From: Symsagittifera roscoffensis
Lineage: Eukaryota > Xenacoelomorpha > Acoela > Convolutidae
Direction: 5' to 3'
Length of the DNA stretch: 64,000 bases
NCBI RefSeq assembly: GCF_963678635.1
Contig: NC_087062.1
Location: 90,371,845 to 90,435,844, forward strand
Shown here in pieces: positions 1 through 12,129 of this stretch (positions are counted from its first letter, which is position 1; every line of letters begins with the position of its first letter). The notes beneath the pieces are model-generated. The model ran no database searches. It saw nothing but the letters and a program-made list of their open reading frames with translations, and had not been told where the DNA came from. Made by a program: the position numbers and the translations under genes.

Positions 1-2083
1 AGGGACGCATCTCTGGATGAGTTTCCTGATCGTCGAAAATCTTGACGAGTCCGACCAGTTCATCCTAGGACGAGATTTTGTGCGCAACTTCGATGCCACG
101 ATTGAACTCAACGACGGGTTGATAAGGATCAATGACCCGGAAAGGAAGTAAGAAAAATACCAATAAGTAAAATCCTGATAAAACAATCAAAGGTGCCAAA
201 TTTCCTAGATCGGAAGGTTAGGTCAAAACGAAATCAAGCTGTAATAGCGACGTTTAGCATGAGCAACTTGAATGAGCTTAGTAACAACAGGAAGGTGTGT
301 CTGGTCCCCAACCCAAACAGCAAAAGCTCAGTTATTTTAGGCAGAAGCTTCTCACTCACTCAGAGCGGACCAAGGAGGGAAGAAATTTGGTTACGCATTG
401 CCTCTGAGCACAGAATATCAGAGTGTGGAGAACTTAAAGAGATAAAAAGTAACTAAGTCTTTTACACGCCAACCAAGAATGCATAGTAGAGAGGATAAAT
501 GAATTGAAGTCTTTTAAAAAGTTAATTTCAATGAAATCGGAGACAGACGATGGGCTGTCTAGTTGCTCGAACTTTCCTTAGAGACCAACAGAAACAGAAA
601 TAGCTTCGAACAAGCCAGTGCTACCTGAGATAGAGCACCTTAAAGGCAAAATAATGAATCAGGAGCTGGATTCGCTCAGAGCGGTGTTGAATCGGAATGC
701 AGATGTTTTTTCGAAGCAACGGGCTGATATAGGCTGCGGCAATTTTGTAGAACATGAAATAGAAATAGAAGAGGGTTCGGTACCTCATATGGAGGGAGCT
801 AGGAGAATGACCCCACACAAATCGGAAGCATACCGGAAAGAGAAGGAAACGTTAATGGAATACGACATGATTGAACCCTCGAAGTCACCGTGGGCAGAAG
901 GGGACAACTTAGGTTTTGTTGAGATTTCCGTTATCTGAACGCGGTAAGGATAAAGGATGCAAACTAGATTCCCCGTACCGACGAGAACCTCTCCAAAATA
1001 GGAGATGCAAAAATCTGGGAGATGCAATTTGTGGTCTGCTTCTGGCAAGTGCCCCTCAGAAAACAGGATCGAGAGAAAACGGGCTTCGCGTGTCAACTGG
1101 GGCTGTTCCAGTGGAAAAGAATGCCGTTTGAACTATGCAAAGCGGCGGCCACATTCCAACTATTAATGGCCCAAGCACTCACGAACGTGACCAGGAAGTA
1201 TGGCAACCTCATAATGTGATGACGTGGTGGAGGACCATATTGAGAGACTAGACGAAGTCTTCACTTGCATGAAACAGGCCGGCCTAAAGTGCAAACCTTC
1301 CAAGTGCGAAATCCTGATAAACTAAATCAAGTATCTGGGTCGTCTAGTAGATAAACACGGAGTAGGACCAGATCCTAAAGCGGTTGAAGCAGTATTGACA
1401 TGGAAAGCACAGAAGATCGACACGCAATTGATGAGTTTTCTCGGATTAGGTAATTATTACCGAGAATTTATAAAAAGTATGCTGACAAGATATACCCCAT
1501 GATGCAGCAGTTGACGCGAAATAAGGGTGAAAATCAACTGGACTGACGAGGCTCCAGTCACCTTTGAGAACATCAAGCGCGAACTCTGACAGGCTCCGGT
1601 CATCGGCATGCCGACAGAAAAGGAAAAATTTGCATTAGATACAGACGCATCAGTGGTTGCGATATCGGGCACACTTCACCATAACAAGAGTGGAATGGAA
1701 GGACTGATATCAGACCAATAGTTTACGGAAGGAAAGTCCTGAGCGAAACTGAAATGAAGTACGGTGCACCAAAGGCGGAGATGTTCTCAGTGATCATCTT
1801 TGTCGAAATGTAAAGAGCCTACTTAGGGAGTGCTCCCTTTAAGTTGCGTGTAGACAATTGTGCTCTCGCCTGGCTAGAGACTGATTCGATGGACCAAAGC
1901 TACATTGGTCGCTGGAACGTGCGTCTGGACGGCTATCACATGATCACAGGACATCAAAACCGTGACAAGCACCATATTGCCGACAGCCTCAGCAAAAAGA
2001 CAGAGTTCTATGAGCAATTAGAGGAGAAGCAAGCTAACCAGGCAGAAATTAAGAATCGACAGCAGAAATAGCTTCGAACAAGT
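1..2083 (+). pseudogene. pol fragment, unit 1 (protease tail, RT, RNase H)
   Basis: This is the only unit with native upstream sequence instead of the spacer. Bases 1-150 encode the end of the protease domain (motif ILGRDF) and match element B near 29,570-29,700. The protease-RT linker follows at about 250-460, the N-terminal RT region at 540-900, the palm at about 1,020-1,215 and RNase H at about 1,620-2,070. No frame is intact: the YVDD region is lost at about 1,212, a TGA precedes RNase H near 1,588, and a TAA interrupts RNase H near 1,810. The unit ends in the 20-bp sequence that is shared with the RT N-terminal region near 597-616. Confidence 0.85.
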
Positions 2084-2307
2084 TAAAGTTTGATCTATGA
2101 TTCTTTGATCTATTGTTTGAATAATCTCGTGATCTGTTATTTTGATACTGTCTGTTTCTATTGTTCAAAAAATTTCTGTTTCTATCTTATGAGGAGTTTC
2201 TGGACCGATCGCTTGAATAGAATCTATTCTGAGGATTTGAACGGGAACACTTTTTTAATGAAGTTCGATTGGTTGCTTCTTTTTGAGTTTGATCTTGACG
2301 TTTAGGA
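2084..2307 (+). repeat. AT-rich spacer repeat (first of seven copies)
   Basis: A ~220-bp sequence that replaces the native DNA upstream of the protease-RT linker. Further copies are at about 4,159, 6,118, 8,186, 10,079, 12,130 and 13,720. It is absent from unit 1 and from element B. Homology to the native pol sequence resumes at the motif gacgttta. Read on the minus strand it contains a short Asn/Arg/Ser-rich stretch. I do not recognise its source. Confidence 0.75.
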
Positions 2308-4158
2308 TGAGCAACTTGAATGAGCTTAGTAACGACAGAAAGGTGTGTCTGGTCCTCAACCCAAACAGAAAAGGCTGAGTTATTTTAGGCAGAAGCTTCT
2401 CACTCAATCAGAGCGGACTGTGGAGGGAAGAAATTTGGTTACGCATTACCTCTGAGCACAGAGTATCAGAGTGTGGAGAACTTAAAGAGATGAAAAGTAA
2501 CTGAATGTCTTTTACACGCCAACCAAGAATGCATAGTAGAGAGGATAAATGAATTGATGTCTTTTAAAAAGTTAATTTCAATGAAATTGGAGACAGACGA
2601 TGGGCTGTATAGTTGCTCGAACTTTCCTGAGAGACCAACAGAAACAGAAATAGCCTCGAACAAGCCAGTCCTACCTGAGATAGAGCACCTGAAAGGCAAA
2701 ATATTGAATCAGGAGCTGGACTCGCTCAGAGCGGTGTTGAATCGGAATGCAGATGTTTTTTCGAAACAAAGGGCCGATATGGGCGGCGGCAATTCTGTAG
2801 AACATGGAATAGAAATAAAAGAGGGTTCGGTACCTCATACGGGTGGAGCTAGGAGAATGACCCCACACAAATCGGAAGCATGCCGGAAAGAGAAGGAAAT
2901 GTTAATGGAATACGACATGATTGAACGCTCGAAGTCGCCGTGGGCTTGCGGCGTAGTCATGGCTAAAAAGAAGTGGACAACTAAGGTTTTGTTGAGATTT
3001 CCGTTATCTGAACGCGGTAACGATAAAGGACGCATACCCGATTCCCCGTACCGACGAGAACCTCTCCAAATTAGAAGATGCAAAATCTGGGAGATACAAT
3101 TTGTGCTCTGCTTCTGGCAAGTGCCCCTCAGAAGACAGGATCGAGAGAAAACGGGCTTCGCGTATCAACTGGGGCTGTTCCAGTGGAAAAGAATGCCGTT
3201 TGAACTATGCAAAGCGACGGCCAAATTCCAACGATAAAAGGCCCAGGCACTCACCAACGTGACCAGGAAGTATGGCAACCTCATAATGTGATGACGTGGT
3301 GGAGGACCATATAGAGAGACTAGACGAAGTCTTCACTTGCATGAAACAGGCCGGCCTAAAGTGCAAACCTTCCAAGTGCGAAATCCTGAGAGACTAAATC
3401 AAGTATCTGGGTCGTCTAGTAGATAAACACGGAGTAGGACCAGATCCTGAAGCGGTTGAAGCAGTATTGACATGGAAAGCACAGAAGATCGACACGCAAT
3501 TGATGAGTTTTCTCAGATTAGCTAATTATTACCGAGAATTTATAAAAGGGGTATGCTGACAAGATATACCCCATGCAGCAGTTGATGCGAAATAAGGGTA
3601 AAAATCAACTGGACTGACGAGGTTCCAGTCACCCTTGAGAACATCAAGCGCGAACTTTGACAGGCTCCGGTCATCGGCATGCCGACAGAAAAGGAAAAAT
3701 TTGCATCAGATACAGACGCATCAGAGGTTGCGATATCGGGCACACTTCATCAGTAACAAGAGTGGAATGGAAGGACTGATATCAGACCAATAGCTTACGG
3801 AAGTAAAGTCCTGAGCGAAACTGAAATGAAGTACGGTGCCCCAAGGGGGAGATGTTCTCAGTGATCATCTTTGTCGAAAAGTAAAGAGCCTACTTAGGGA
3901 GTGCTCCCTTTAAGTTGCGTGTAGACAATTGTGCACTTGCCTGGCTAAAGACTCATTCGATGGACCACAGCTACATTGTCGCTGGATCGTGATCGTGCGT
4001 CTGGACGGCTATCACATGATCATAGGACATCAAAACCGTGACAAGCACCATAATGCCGACAGCCTCAGCAAAAAGACAGAGTTCTATGAGCAATTAGAGG
4101 AGAAGCAAGCTAACCAGGCAGAAATTAAGAATCGACAGCAGAAATAGCTTCGATTAAG
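2084..4158 (+). pseudogene. pol fragment, unit 2 (spacer, RT, RNase H)
   Basis: Spacer at 2,084-2,307, then linker, RT and RNase H. It holds the longest surviving RT reading frame of the array (2,554-3,237, 227 codons), which covers the N-terminal fingers and motif KSPWACGVVMAKK before the frame is lost. The YVDD site is deleted near 3,288. In RNase H a 6-bp duplication (gatcgt twice, near 3,985) is shared only with unit 4, which links the two as copies of one larger repeat. Confidence 0.85.
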
Positions 4159-6117
4159 TTAAAATTTGATCTATGATAGTTTGATCTATTGTTTGAATAA
4201 TCTCGTGATCTGTTATTTTGATACTGTCTGTTTCTATTGTTCAAAAAATTTCAGTTTCTATGTTATGAGAAGTTTCTGGACCGATCGCTTGAATAGTATC
4301 TTTTGCGAGGGTTTGAACGTGAACACTTTTTTATGAAGTTTGATTAATTGCTTCTATTTGAATTTGATCTTCACATTTAGGATGAGCAACTTGAATGAGC
4401 TTAGTAACGACAGAAAGGTGTGTCTGGTCCCCAACCCAAACAGTAAAATCTCAGTTATTTTAGGCAGAAGCTTCTCACTCACTCAGAGCAAACCAACGAG
4501 GGAAGAAATTTGGTTACGCATTGCCTCTGAGCGCAGAGTATCAGAGTGTGGAGAACTTAAAGAGATAAAAAGTAACTGAATGTCTTTAACACGCCAACCA
4601 AGAATGCATACTAGAGAGGATAAATGAATATAAGTATTTTTAAAAATTAATTTCAGTGAACTCGGAGACAGACGATGGGCTGTCTAGTTGCTCGAACTTT
4701 CCTGAGAGACCAACAGAAACAGAAATAGCTTCGAACAAGCCAGTCCTACCTGAGATAGAGCACCTTAAAGGCAAAATATTGAATCAGGAGCTGGACTCGC
4801 TCAGAGCGGTGTTGAATTGGAATGCAGATGTTTTTTCGAAACAAAGGGCTGATATGGGCGGCGGCAATTTTGTAGAACATGAAATAGAAATAAAAGAGGG
4901 TTCGGTGCCTCATATGGAGGGAGCTAGGAGAATGACCACACACAAATCGGAAGCATGCCGGAAAGAGAAGAAAATGTTAATGGAATACGACATGATTGAA
5001 CCCTCGAAGTCACCGTGAGCTTGCGGTCATGGCTAAAAAGAACGGGACAACTTAAATTTTGTTGAGATTTCCGTTATCTGAACGCGGTAAGGGTAAAGGA
5101 CGCATACCCGATTCCCCGTACCGACGAGAACCTCTCCAAATTAGGAGATGCAAAAATCTGGGAGATGTAACTTGAGCTCTGCTTCTGGCAAGTGCCCCTC
5201 AGTAAACAGGATCGAGAGAAAACGGGCTTCGCGTGTCAACTGGGGCTGTTCCAGTGGAAAAGAATGCCGTTTGAATTATGTAAAGCGACGGCCACAATCC
5301 AACAATTAATGGCCCAGGCACGAAACAAATTACGGTCGTCTGTACCAACCTGGAACCATCAGAGCAAGAAGCGACATCTTTGACAAAGATATGGTGTGTC
5401 AATTTGATGGACTATAACCATGCCCTGGGGATAATTAGGGGAAAACTAAACGTGATGAAGACATATCTGAAAGCCAGGTACCGACTGTTGGATCTCTTAA
5501 GGGCTCAGCGAAATGATAGGATGACCAGTAATCTAAAGAGATGGTTTGAAAACATAGCACCTGCAAAGGCGATTTAGAAGAAGACATCTGTAAGATCCTA
5601 AAGCAAGTTTATTTAAAAAGAAAGGATTTGTTGAATGAAGACGGGACCATGGCCTGCAAACGCAAGGAAGAGGACAAAGTCCTTTACAAATATAATTCGA
5701 TAGTGGTACCACAGTTGTATCAAACTGAATTGCTCTTTCGATCACATGATCAGATGGGCCATCACGGCGTGGACAAAGTGTATAACCGGATACATAAGCG
5801 GTTTGAGTGGCCTGGCTTGAAGAAGGCCTGTGCAAATTGGATCTTTGCATGCTTGTCATTTCAGCAAGCAAAGGAACCCAGGAAGCTAAGATTTACTCTT
5901 CAGTTATAAAGTCATCAAGATTCATTGAGATTGTGCAAATCGATCATCAGGAAATATGTATGAAGGCCGCGGGCTATAATCAAGTGCTGGTAATGATTGA
6001 TCATTTCACAAAATTCGCAGAAGCAGCTCCCTGTATGACAGCATCAGCGGAGGAAACGTTAGGCCACTTGTTGAATGTATGGATAGCGAGACACGGCTGC
6101 CCAATCACATTCCAATT
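4159..6117 (+). pseudogene. pol fragment, unit 3 (spacer, RT, integrase)
   Basis: Spacer at 4,159-4,380 and RT to about 5,320. A deletion then joins RT directly to the pre-integrase region, removing the YVDD site, connection and RNase H. The integrase part (about 5,395-6,116) keeps the H-x4-H of the zinc-binding domain, but the CxxC has become C-L-S-F. The sequence runs through the first catalytic Asp region (QIDH) and breaks just before the second Asp, where the spacer of unit 4 begins. The same RT-to-integrase deletion is present in units 7 and 8, so these three descend from one deleted ancestor. Confidence 0.85.
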
Positions 6118-8185
6118 TGTTCTATGATAGTTTGTTCTATTGTTTGAATAGTCTCGTGATCTGTTATTTTGATACTGTCTGTTTCTCTTATTCAAAAAAT
6201 TTCTGTTTCTATCTTATGAGGAGTTTCTGGACCGATCGCTTGAATAGAATCTATTCTGAGGATTTGAACGGGAACACTTTTTTAATGAAGTTCGATTGGT
6301 TGCTTCTTTTTGAGTTTGATCTTGACGTTTAGGATGAGCAACTTGAATGAGCTTAGTAACGACAGAAAGGTGTGTCTGGTCCTCGACCCAAACAGAAAAG
6401 GCTGAGTTATTTTAGGCAGAAGCTTCTCACTCAATCAGAGCGGACTGTGGAGGGAAGAAATTTGGTTACGCATTACCTCTGAGCACAGAGTATCAGAGTG
6501 TGGAGAACTTGAAGAGATGAAAAGTAACTGAATGTCTTTTACACGCCAACCAAGAATGCATAGTAGAGAGGATAAATGAATTGAAGTCTTTTAAAAAGTT
6601 AATTTCAATGAAATTGGAGACAGACGATGGGCTGTATAAATGCTCGAACTTTCCTGAGAGACCAACAGAAACAGAAATAGCTTCGAACAAGCCAGTCCTA
6701 CCTGAGATAGAGCACCTTAAAGCCAAAATAATGAATCAGGAGCTGGACTCGCTCAGAGCGCTGTTGAATCGGAATGCAGATGTTTTTTCAAAGCAAAGGG
6801 CTGATATATGTTGCGTCAATTTTGTAGAACATGAAATAGAAAAAAAGGAGGGTTCGGTACCTCACACGGAGGGAGCTAGGAGAATGACCCCACACAAATC
6901 GGAAGCATGCCGGAAAGAGAAGGAAATGTTAATGGAATACGACATGATTGAACGCTCGAAGTCGCCGTGGGCTTGCGGCGTAGTCATGGCTAAAAAGAAG
7001 GGGACAAATTAGGTTTTGTTGAGATTTCCGTTATCTGAACGCGGTAAGGATAAAGGACGCATACCCGATTCCCCGTACCGACGAGAACCTCTACAAATTA
7101 GAAGATGCAAAATCTGGGAGATACAATATGTGCTCTGCTTCTGGCAAATGCCCCTCAGAAGACAGGATCGAGAGAAAACGGGCTTCGCGTATCAACTGGG
7201 GCTGTTCCTGTGGAATAGAATGGGGTTTGAACTATGCAAAGCGACAACCACCTTCCAACGATTAATGGCCCAGGCACTCACGAACGTGACCAAGAAGTAT
7301 GGCAACTTCATAATGTGATGACGTGGTGGAGGAACAAATAGAGAGACCAGACGAAGTCTTCACTTGTATGAAACAGGCCGAACTTAAGTGCAAACCTTCC
7401 ATGTGCGAAATCCTGAGACACTCAATCAAGTATCTGGTTCGTCTAGTAGATAAACACGGAGTAGGACAATATCCTGAAGCGGTTGAAGCATTATTGACTT
7501 GGAAAGCACAGAAGATCGACACGCAATTGATTAGTTTTCTCGGATTAGCTAATTAGTACCGATAATTTATGAAAAGGTATGCTGGCAAGATATTCCCCAT
7601 GCAGCAGTTGATGCGAAATAAGGGTAAAAATCAGCTGGACTGACGAGGCTCCAGTCACCTTTGAGAACATCAAGCGCGAACTTTGACAGGCTCCGGTCAT
7701 CGGCATGCCGACAGAAAAGGAAAAATTTGCATCAGATACAGGAACATTAGAGGTTGCGATATGGGGCACACTTCACCAGTAACAAGAGTGGAATGGAAGT
7801 ACTGATATCAGACCAATAGCTTACGGAAGTAAAATCCTGAGCGAAACTGAAATGAAGTACGGTGCCCCAAAGGCGGAGATGTTCTCAGTGATCATCTTTG
7901 TCGAAAAGTAAGGAGCCTACTTGAGGAGTGCTCCCTTTGAGTTGCGTGTAGACAATTGTGCACTTGTCTGGCTAAAGACTCATTCGATGGACCACAGCTA
8001 CATTGTCGCTGGATCGTGATCGTGCGTCTGGACGGCTATCACATGATCATAGGACATCAAAACCGTGACAAGCACCATAATGCCGACAGCCTCAGCAAAA
8101 ATACAGAGTTCTATGAGCAATTAGAGGAGAAGCAAGCTAACCAGGCATAAAGTAAGAATCGACAGCAGAAATAGCTTCGAACAAG
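6118..8185 (+). pseudogene. pol fragment, unit 4 (spacer, RT, RNase H)
   Basis: Spacer at 6,118-6,333, RT to about 7,320, RNase H at about 7,690-8,150. It is a near copy of unit 2, shifted by about 4.03 kb, including the gatcgt duplication in RNase H near 8,012. Reading frames 6,581-7,012 and 7,016-7,318 are RT pieces separated by a stop and a frame change. The spacer starts directly inside the integrase sequence of unit 3, unlike the other junctions, which lie after RNase H. Confidence 0.85.
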
Positions 8186-10078
8186 TTAAAGTTTGATCTA
8201 TGATTCTTTGATCTATTGTTTGAATAATCTCGTGATCTGTTATTTTGATACTGTCTGTTTCTATTGTTCAAAAAAGTTCTGTTTCTATGTTATGAGTTTC
8301 TGGACCGATCGCTTGAATAGTATCTTTTGCGAGGGTTTGAACGTGAACACTTTTTTATGAAGTTTGATTAGTTGCTTCTATTTGAATTTGATCTTGACAT
8401 TTAGGATGAGCAACTTGAATGAGCTTAGTAACGACAGAAAGGAAATGTGTGTCTGGTCCCCAACCCAAACAGTAAAATCTCAGTTATTTTAGACAGAAGC
8501 TTCTCACTCACTCAGAGCGGACCAAGGAGGGAAGAAATTTGGGTACGCATTGCCTCTGATCACAGAGTATCAGAGTGTGGAGAACTTAAAGAGAGTCCTA
8601 CCTGAGATAGAGCACCTTAAAGGCGAAACTTTGAATCAGGAGCTGGACTCGCTCAGAGCGGTGTTGAATCAGAATGCAGATATTTTTTCGAAGCAAAAGG
8701 CTGATATAGGCTGCGGCAATTTTGTAGAACATGATATAGAAATAGAAGAGGGTTCACTACCTCATATGGAGGGAGCTAGGAGAATGACCCCACACAAATC
8801 GGAAGCATGACGGAAAGAGAAGGAAATGTTAATGGAATACAACATGATTGAACCCTCGAAGTCACCGTGGGCTTGCGGCGTAGTCATGGCTAAAAAGAAG
8901 GGGACAACTTAGGTTTTGTTGAGATTTCCGTTATCTGAACGCGGTAACGATAAAGGACGCATACCCGATTCCCCGTACCGACGAGAACCTCTCCAAATTA
9001 GAAGATGCAAAATCTGGGAGATACAATTTGTGCTCTGCTTCTGGCAAGTGCCCTCAGAAAACAGGATCGAAAGAAAACGGGCTTCGCGTGTCAACTGGGG
9101 CTGTTCCAGTGGAAAAGAATGCCGTTTGAACTATGCAAAGCGACGGCCACATTCCAACGATAAAAGGCCCAGGCACTCGCGAACGTGACCAGGAAGTATG
9201 GCAACCTCATAATGTGATGACGTCGTGGAGGACCATATAGAGAGACTAGACGAAGTCTTCACTTGCATGAAACAGGCCGGCCTAAAGTGCAAACCTTCCA
9301 AGTGCGAAATCCTGAGAGAATTAATCAAGTATCTGGGTCGTCTAGTAGATAAACACGGAGTAGGACCAGATCCTGAAGCGGTTGAAGCAGTATTGACATG
9401 GAAAGCACAGAAGATCGACACGCAATTGATGAGTTTTCTCGGATTAGCTAATTATTACCGAGAATTTATAAAAAGGTATGCTGACAAGATATACCCCATG
9501 CAGCAGTTGATGCGAAATAAGGGTAAAAATCAACTGGACTGACGAGGCTCCAGTCACCCTTGAGAACATCAAGCGCGAACTTTGACAGGCTCCGGTCATC
9601 GGCATGCCGACAGAAAAGGAAAAATTTGCATCAGATACAGACGCATCAGAGGTTGCGATATCGGGCACACTTCATCAGTAACAAGAGTGGAATGGAAGGA
9701 CTGATATCAGACCAATAGCTTACGGAAGTAAAGTCCTGAGCTAAACTGAAATGGAGTACGGTGCCCCAAAGGCGGAGATGTTCTCAGTGATCATCTTTGT
9801 CGAAAAGTAAAGAGCCTACTTAGGGAGTGCTCCCTTTAAGTTGCGTGTAGACAATTGTGCACTTGCCTGGATAAAGACTCATTCGATGGACCACAGCTAC
9901 CTTGTCGCTGGATCGTGCGTCTGGACGGCTATCACATGATCATAGGACATCAAAACCGTGACAAGCACCATATTGCCGACAGCCTCAGCAAAAAGACAGA
10001 GTTCTATGAGCAATTAGAGGAGAAGCAAGCTAACCAGGCAGAAATTAAGAATCGACAGCAGAAATAGCTTCGAACAAG
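8186..10078 (+). pseudogene. pol fragment, unit 5 (spacer, RT, RNase H)
   Basis: Spacer at 8,186-8,404, whose variants match unit 3. A deletion of roughly 170 bp near 8,594 removes the segment between the protease-RT linker and the RT N-terminus, so that gaacttaaagaga joins directly to cctacctgagatag. RT continues to about 9,220 with the shared YVDD lesion. The connection region is open from 9,225 to 9,542 (105 codons), and RNase H lies at about 9,600-10,067 with the shared stops. Confidence 0.85.
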
Positions 10079-12129
10079 TTAAAGTTTGATCTATGATAGT
10101 TTGATCTATTGTTTGAATAATCTCGTGATCTGTTATTTTGATACTGTCTGTTTCTATTGTTCAAAAAACTTCTGTTTCTATCTTATGAGGAGTTCCTGGA
10201 CCGATCGCTTGAATAGTATCTATTGCAAGGGTTTGAACAGGAACATTTTTTTATGAAGTTCGATTAATTTCTTCTATTTGATTTTGATCTTGACGTTAAG
10301 GATGAGCAACTTGAATGAGCTTAGTAACGACAGAAAGGTGTGTCTGGTCCCCAACCCAAACAGTAAAATCTCAGTTATTTTAGGCAGAAGCTTCTCACTC
10401 ACTCAGAACGGACCAACGAGGGAAGAAATTTGGTTATGCATTGCCTCTGAGCACCGAGTATCAGAATGTGGAGAACTTAAAGAGATAAAATGTAACTGAA
10501 TGTCTTTTACACGCCAACCAAGAATGCATAGTAGAGAGGATAAATGAATATAAGTCTTTTTTTAAATTAATTTCGGTGAACTCGGAGACAGACGATGGGC
10601 TGTCTAGTTGCTCGAACTTTCCTGAGAGACCAACAGAAACAGAATTAGCTTCGAACAAGCCAGTCCTACCTGAGATAGAGCACCTTAAAGGCAAAATATT
10701 GAATCAGGAGCTGGACTCGCTCAGAGCGGTGTTGAATCGGAATGCAGATGTTTTTTCGAAACAAAGGGCCGATATGGGCGGCGGCATTTTTGTAGAACAT
10801 GAAATAGAAATAAAAGAGGGTTCGGTACCTCATATGGAGAGAGCTAGGAGAAGGACCCCACAGAAATCGGAAGCATGCCGGAAAGAGAAGGAAATGTTAA
10901 TGGAACCCTCGAAGTCACCGTGGGCTTGCGGTCATGGCTAAAAAGAACGGGACAACTTAAGTTTTGTTGAGATTTCCGTTATCTGAACGCGGTAAGGGTA
11001 AAGGACGCATACCCGATTCCCCGTACCGACGAGAACCTCACCAAATTAGGAGATGCGAAAATCTTGGAGATGTAATTTGAGCTCTGCTTCTGGCAAGTGC
11101 CCCTCAGTAAACAGGATTGAGAGAAAACGGGATTCGCGTGTCAACTGGGGCTGTTCCAGTGGAAAAGAATGCCGTTTGAACTATGCAAAGCGACGGCCAC
11201 ATTCCAACGATAAAAGGCCAGGCACTCACGAACGTGACCAGGAAGTATGGCAACCTCATAATGTGATGACGTGGTGGAGGACCATATAGAGAGACTAGAC
11301 GAAGTCTTCACTTGCATGAAACAGGCCGGCCTAAAGTGCAAACCTTCCAAGTGCGAAATCCTGAGAAACTAAATCAAGTATCTGGGTCGTCTAGTAGATA
11401 AACACGGAGTAGGACCAGATCCTAAAGCGGTTGAAGCAGTATTGACATGGAAAGCACAGAAGATCGACACGCAATTGATGAGTTTTCTCGGATTAGGTAA
11501 TTATTACCGAGAATTTATAAAAAGTATGCTGACAAGATATACCCCATGATGCAGCAGTTGACGCGAAATAAGGGTGAAAATCAACTGGACTGACGAGGCT
11601 CCAGTCACCTTTGAGAACATCAAGCGCGAACTCTGACAGGCTCCGGTCATCGGCATGCCGACAGAAAAGGAAAAATTTGCATCAGATACAGACGCATCAG
11701 AGGTTGCGATATCGGGCACACTTCATCAGTAACAAGAGTGGAATGGAAGGACTGATATCAGACCAATAGCTTACGGAAGTAAAGTCCTGAGCGAAACTGA
11801 AATGGAGTACGGTGCCCCAAAGGCGGAGATGTTCTCAGTGATCATCTTTGTCGAAAAGTAAAGAGCCTACTTAGGGAGTGCTCCCTTTAAGTTGCGTGTA
11901 GACAATTGTGCACTTGCCTGGATAAAGACTCATTCGATGGACCACAGCTACATTGTCGCTGGATCGTGCGTCTGGACGGCTATCACATGATCATAGGACA
12001 TCAAAACCGTGACAAGCAACATAATGCCGACAGCCTCAGCAAAAAGACAGAGTTCTATGAGCAATTAGAGGAGAAGCAAGCTAACCAGGCAGAAATTAAG
12101 AATCGACAGCAGAAATAGCTTCGAACAAG
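10079..12129 (+). pseudogene. pol fragment, unit 6 (spacer, RT, RNase H)
   Basis: Spacer at 10,079-10,301, with variants that define the subgroup of units 6, 7 and 8. RT to about 11,260 with the YVDD-region lesion at about 11,263, RNase H at about 11,650-12,118 with the shared TGA and TAA stops. The protein segments are interrupted by several frame changes, and no catalytic centre is intact. Confidence 0.85.
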
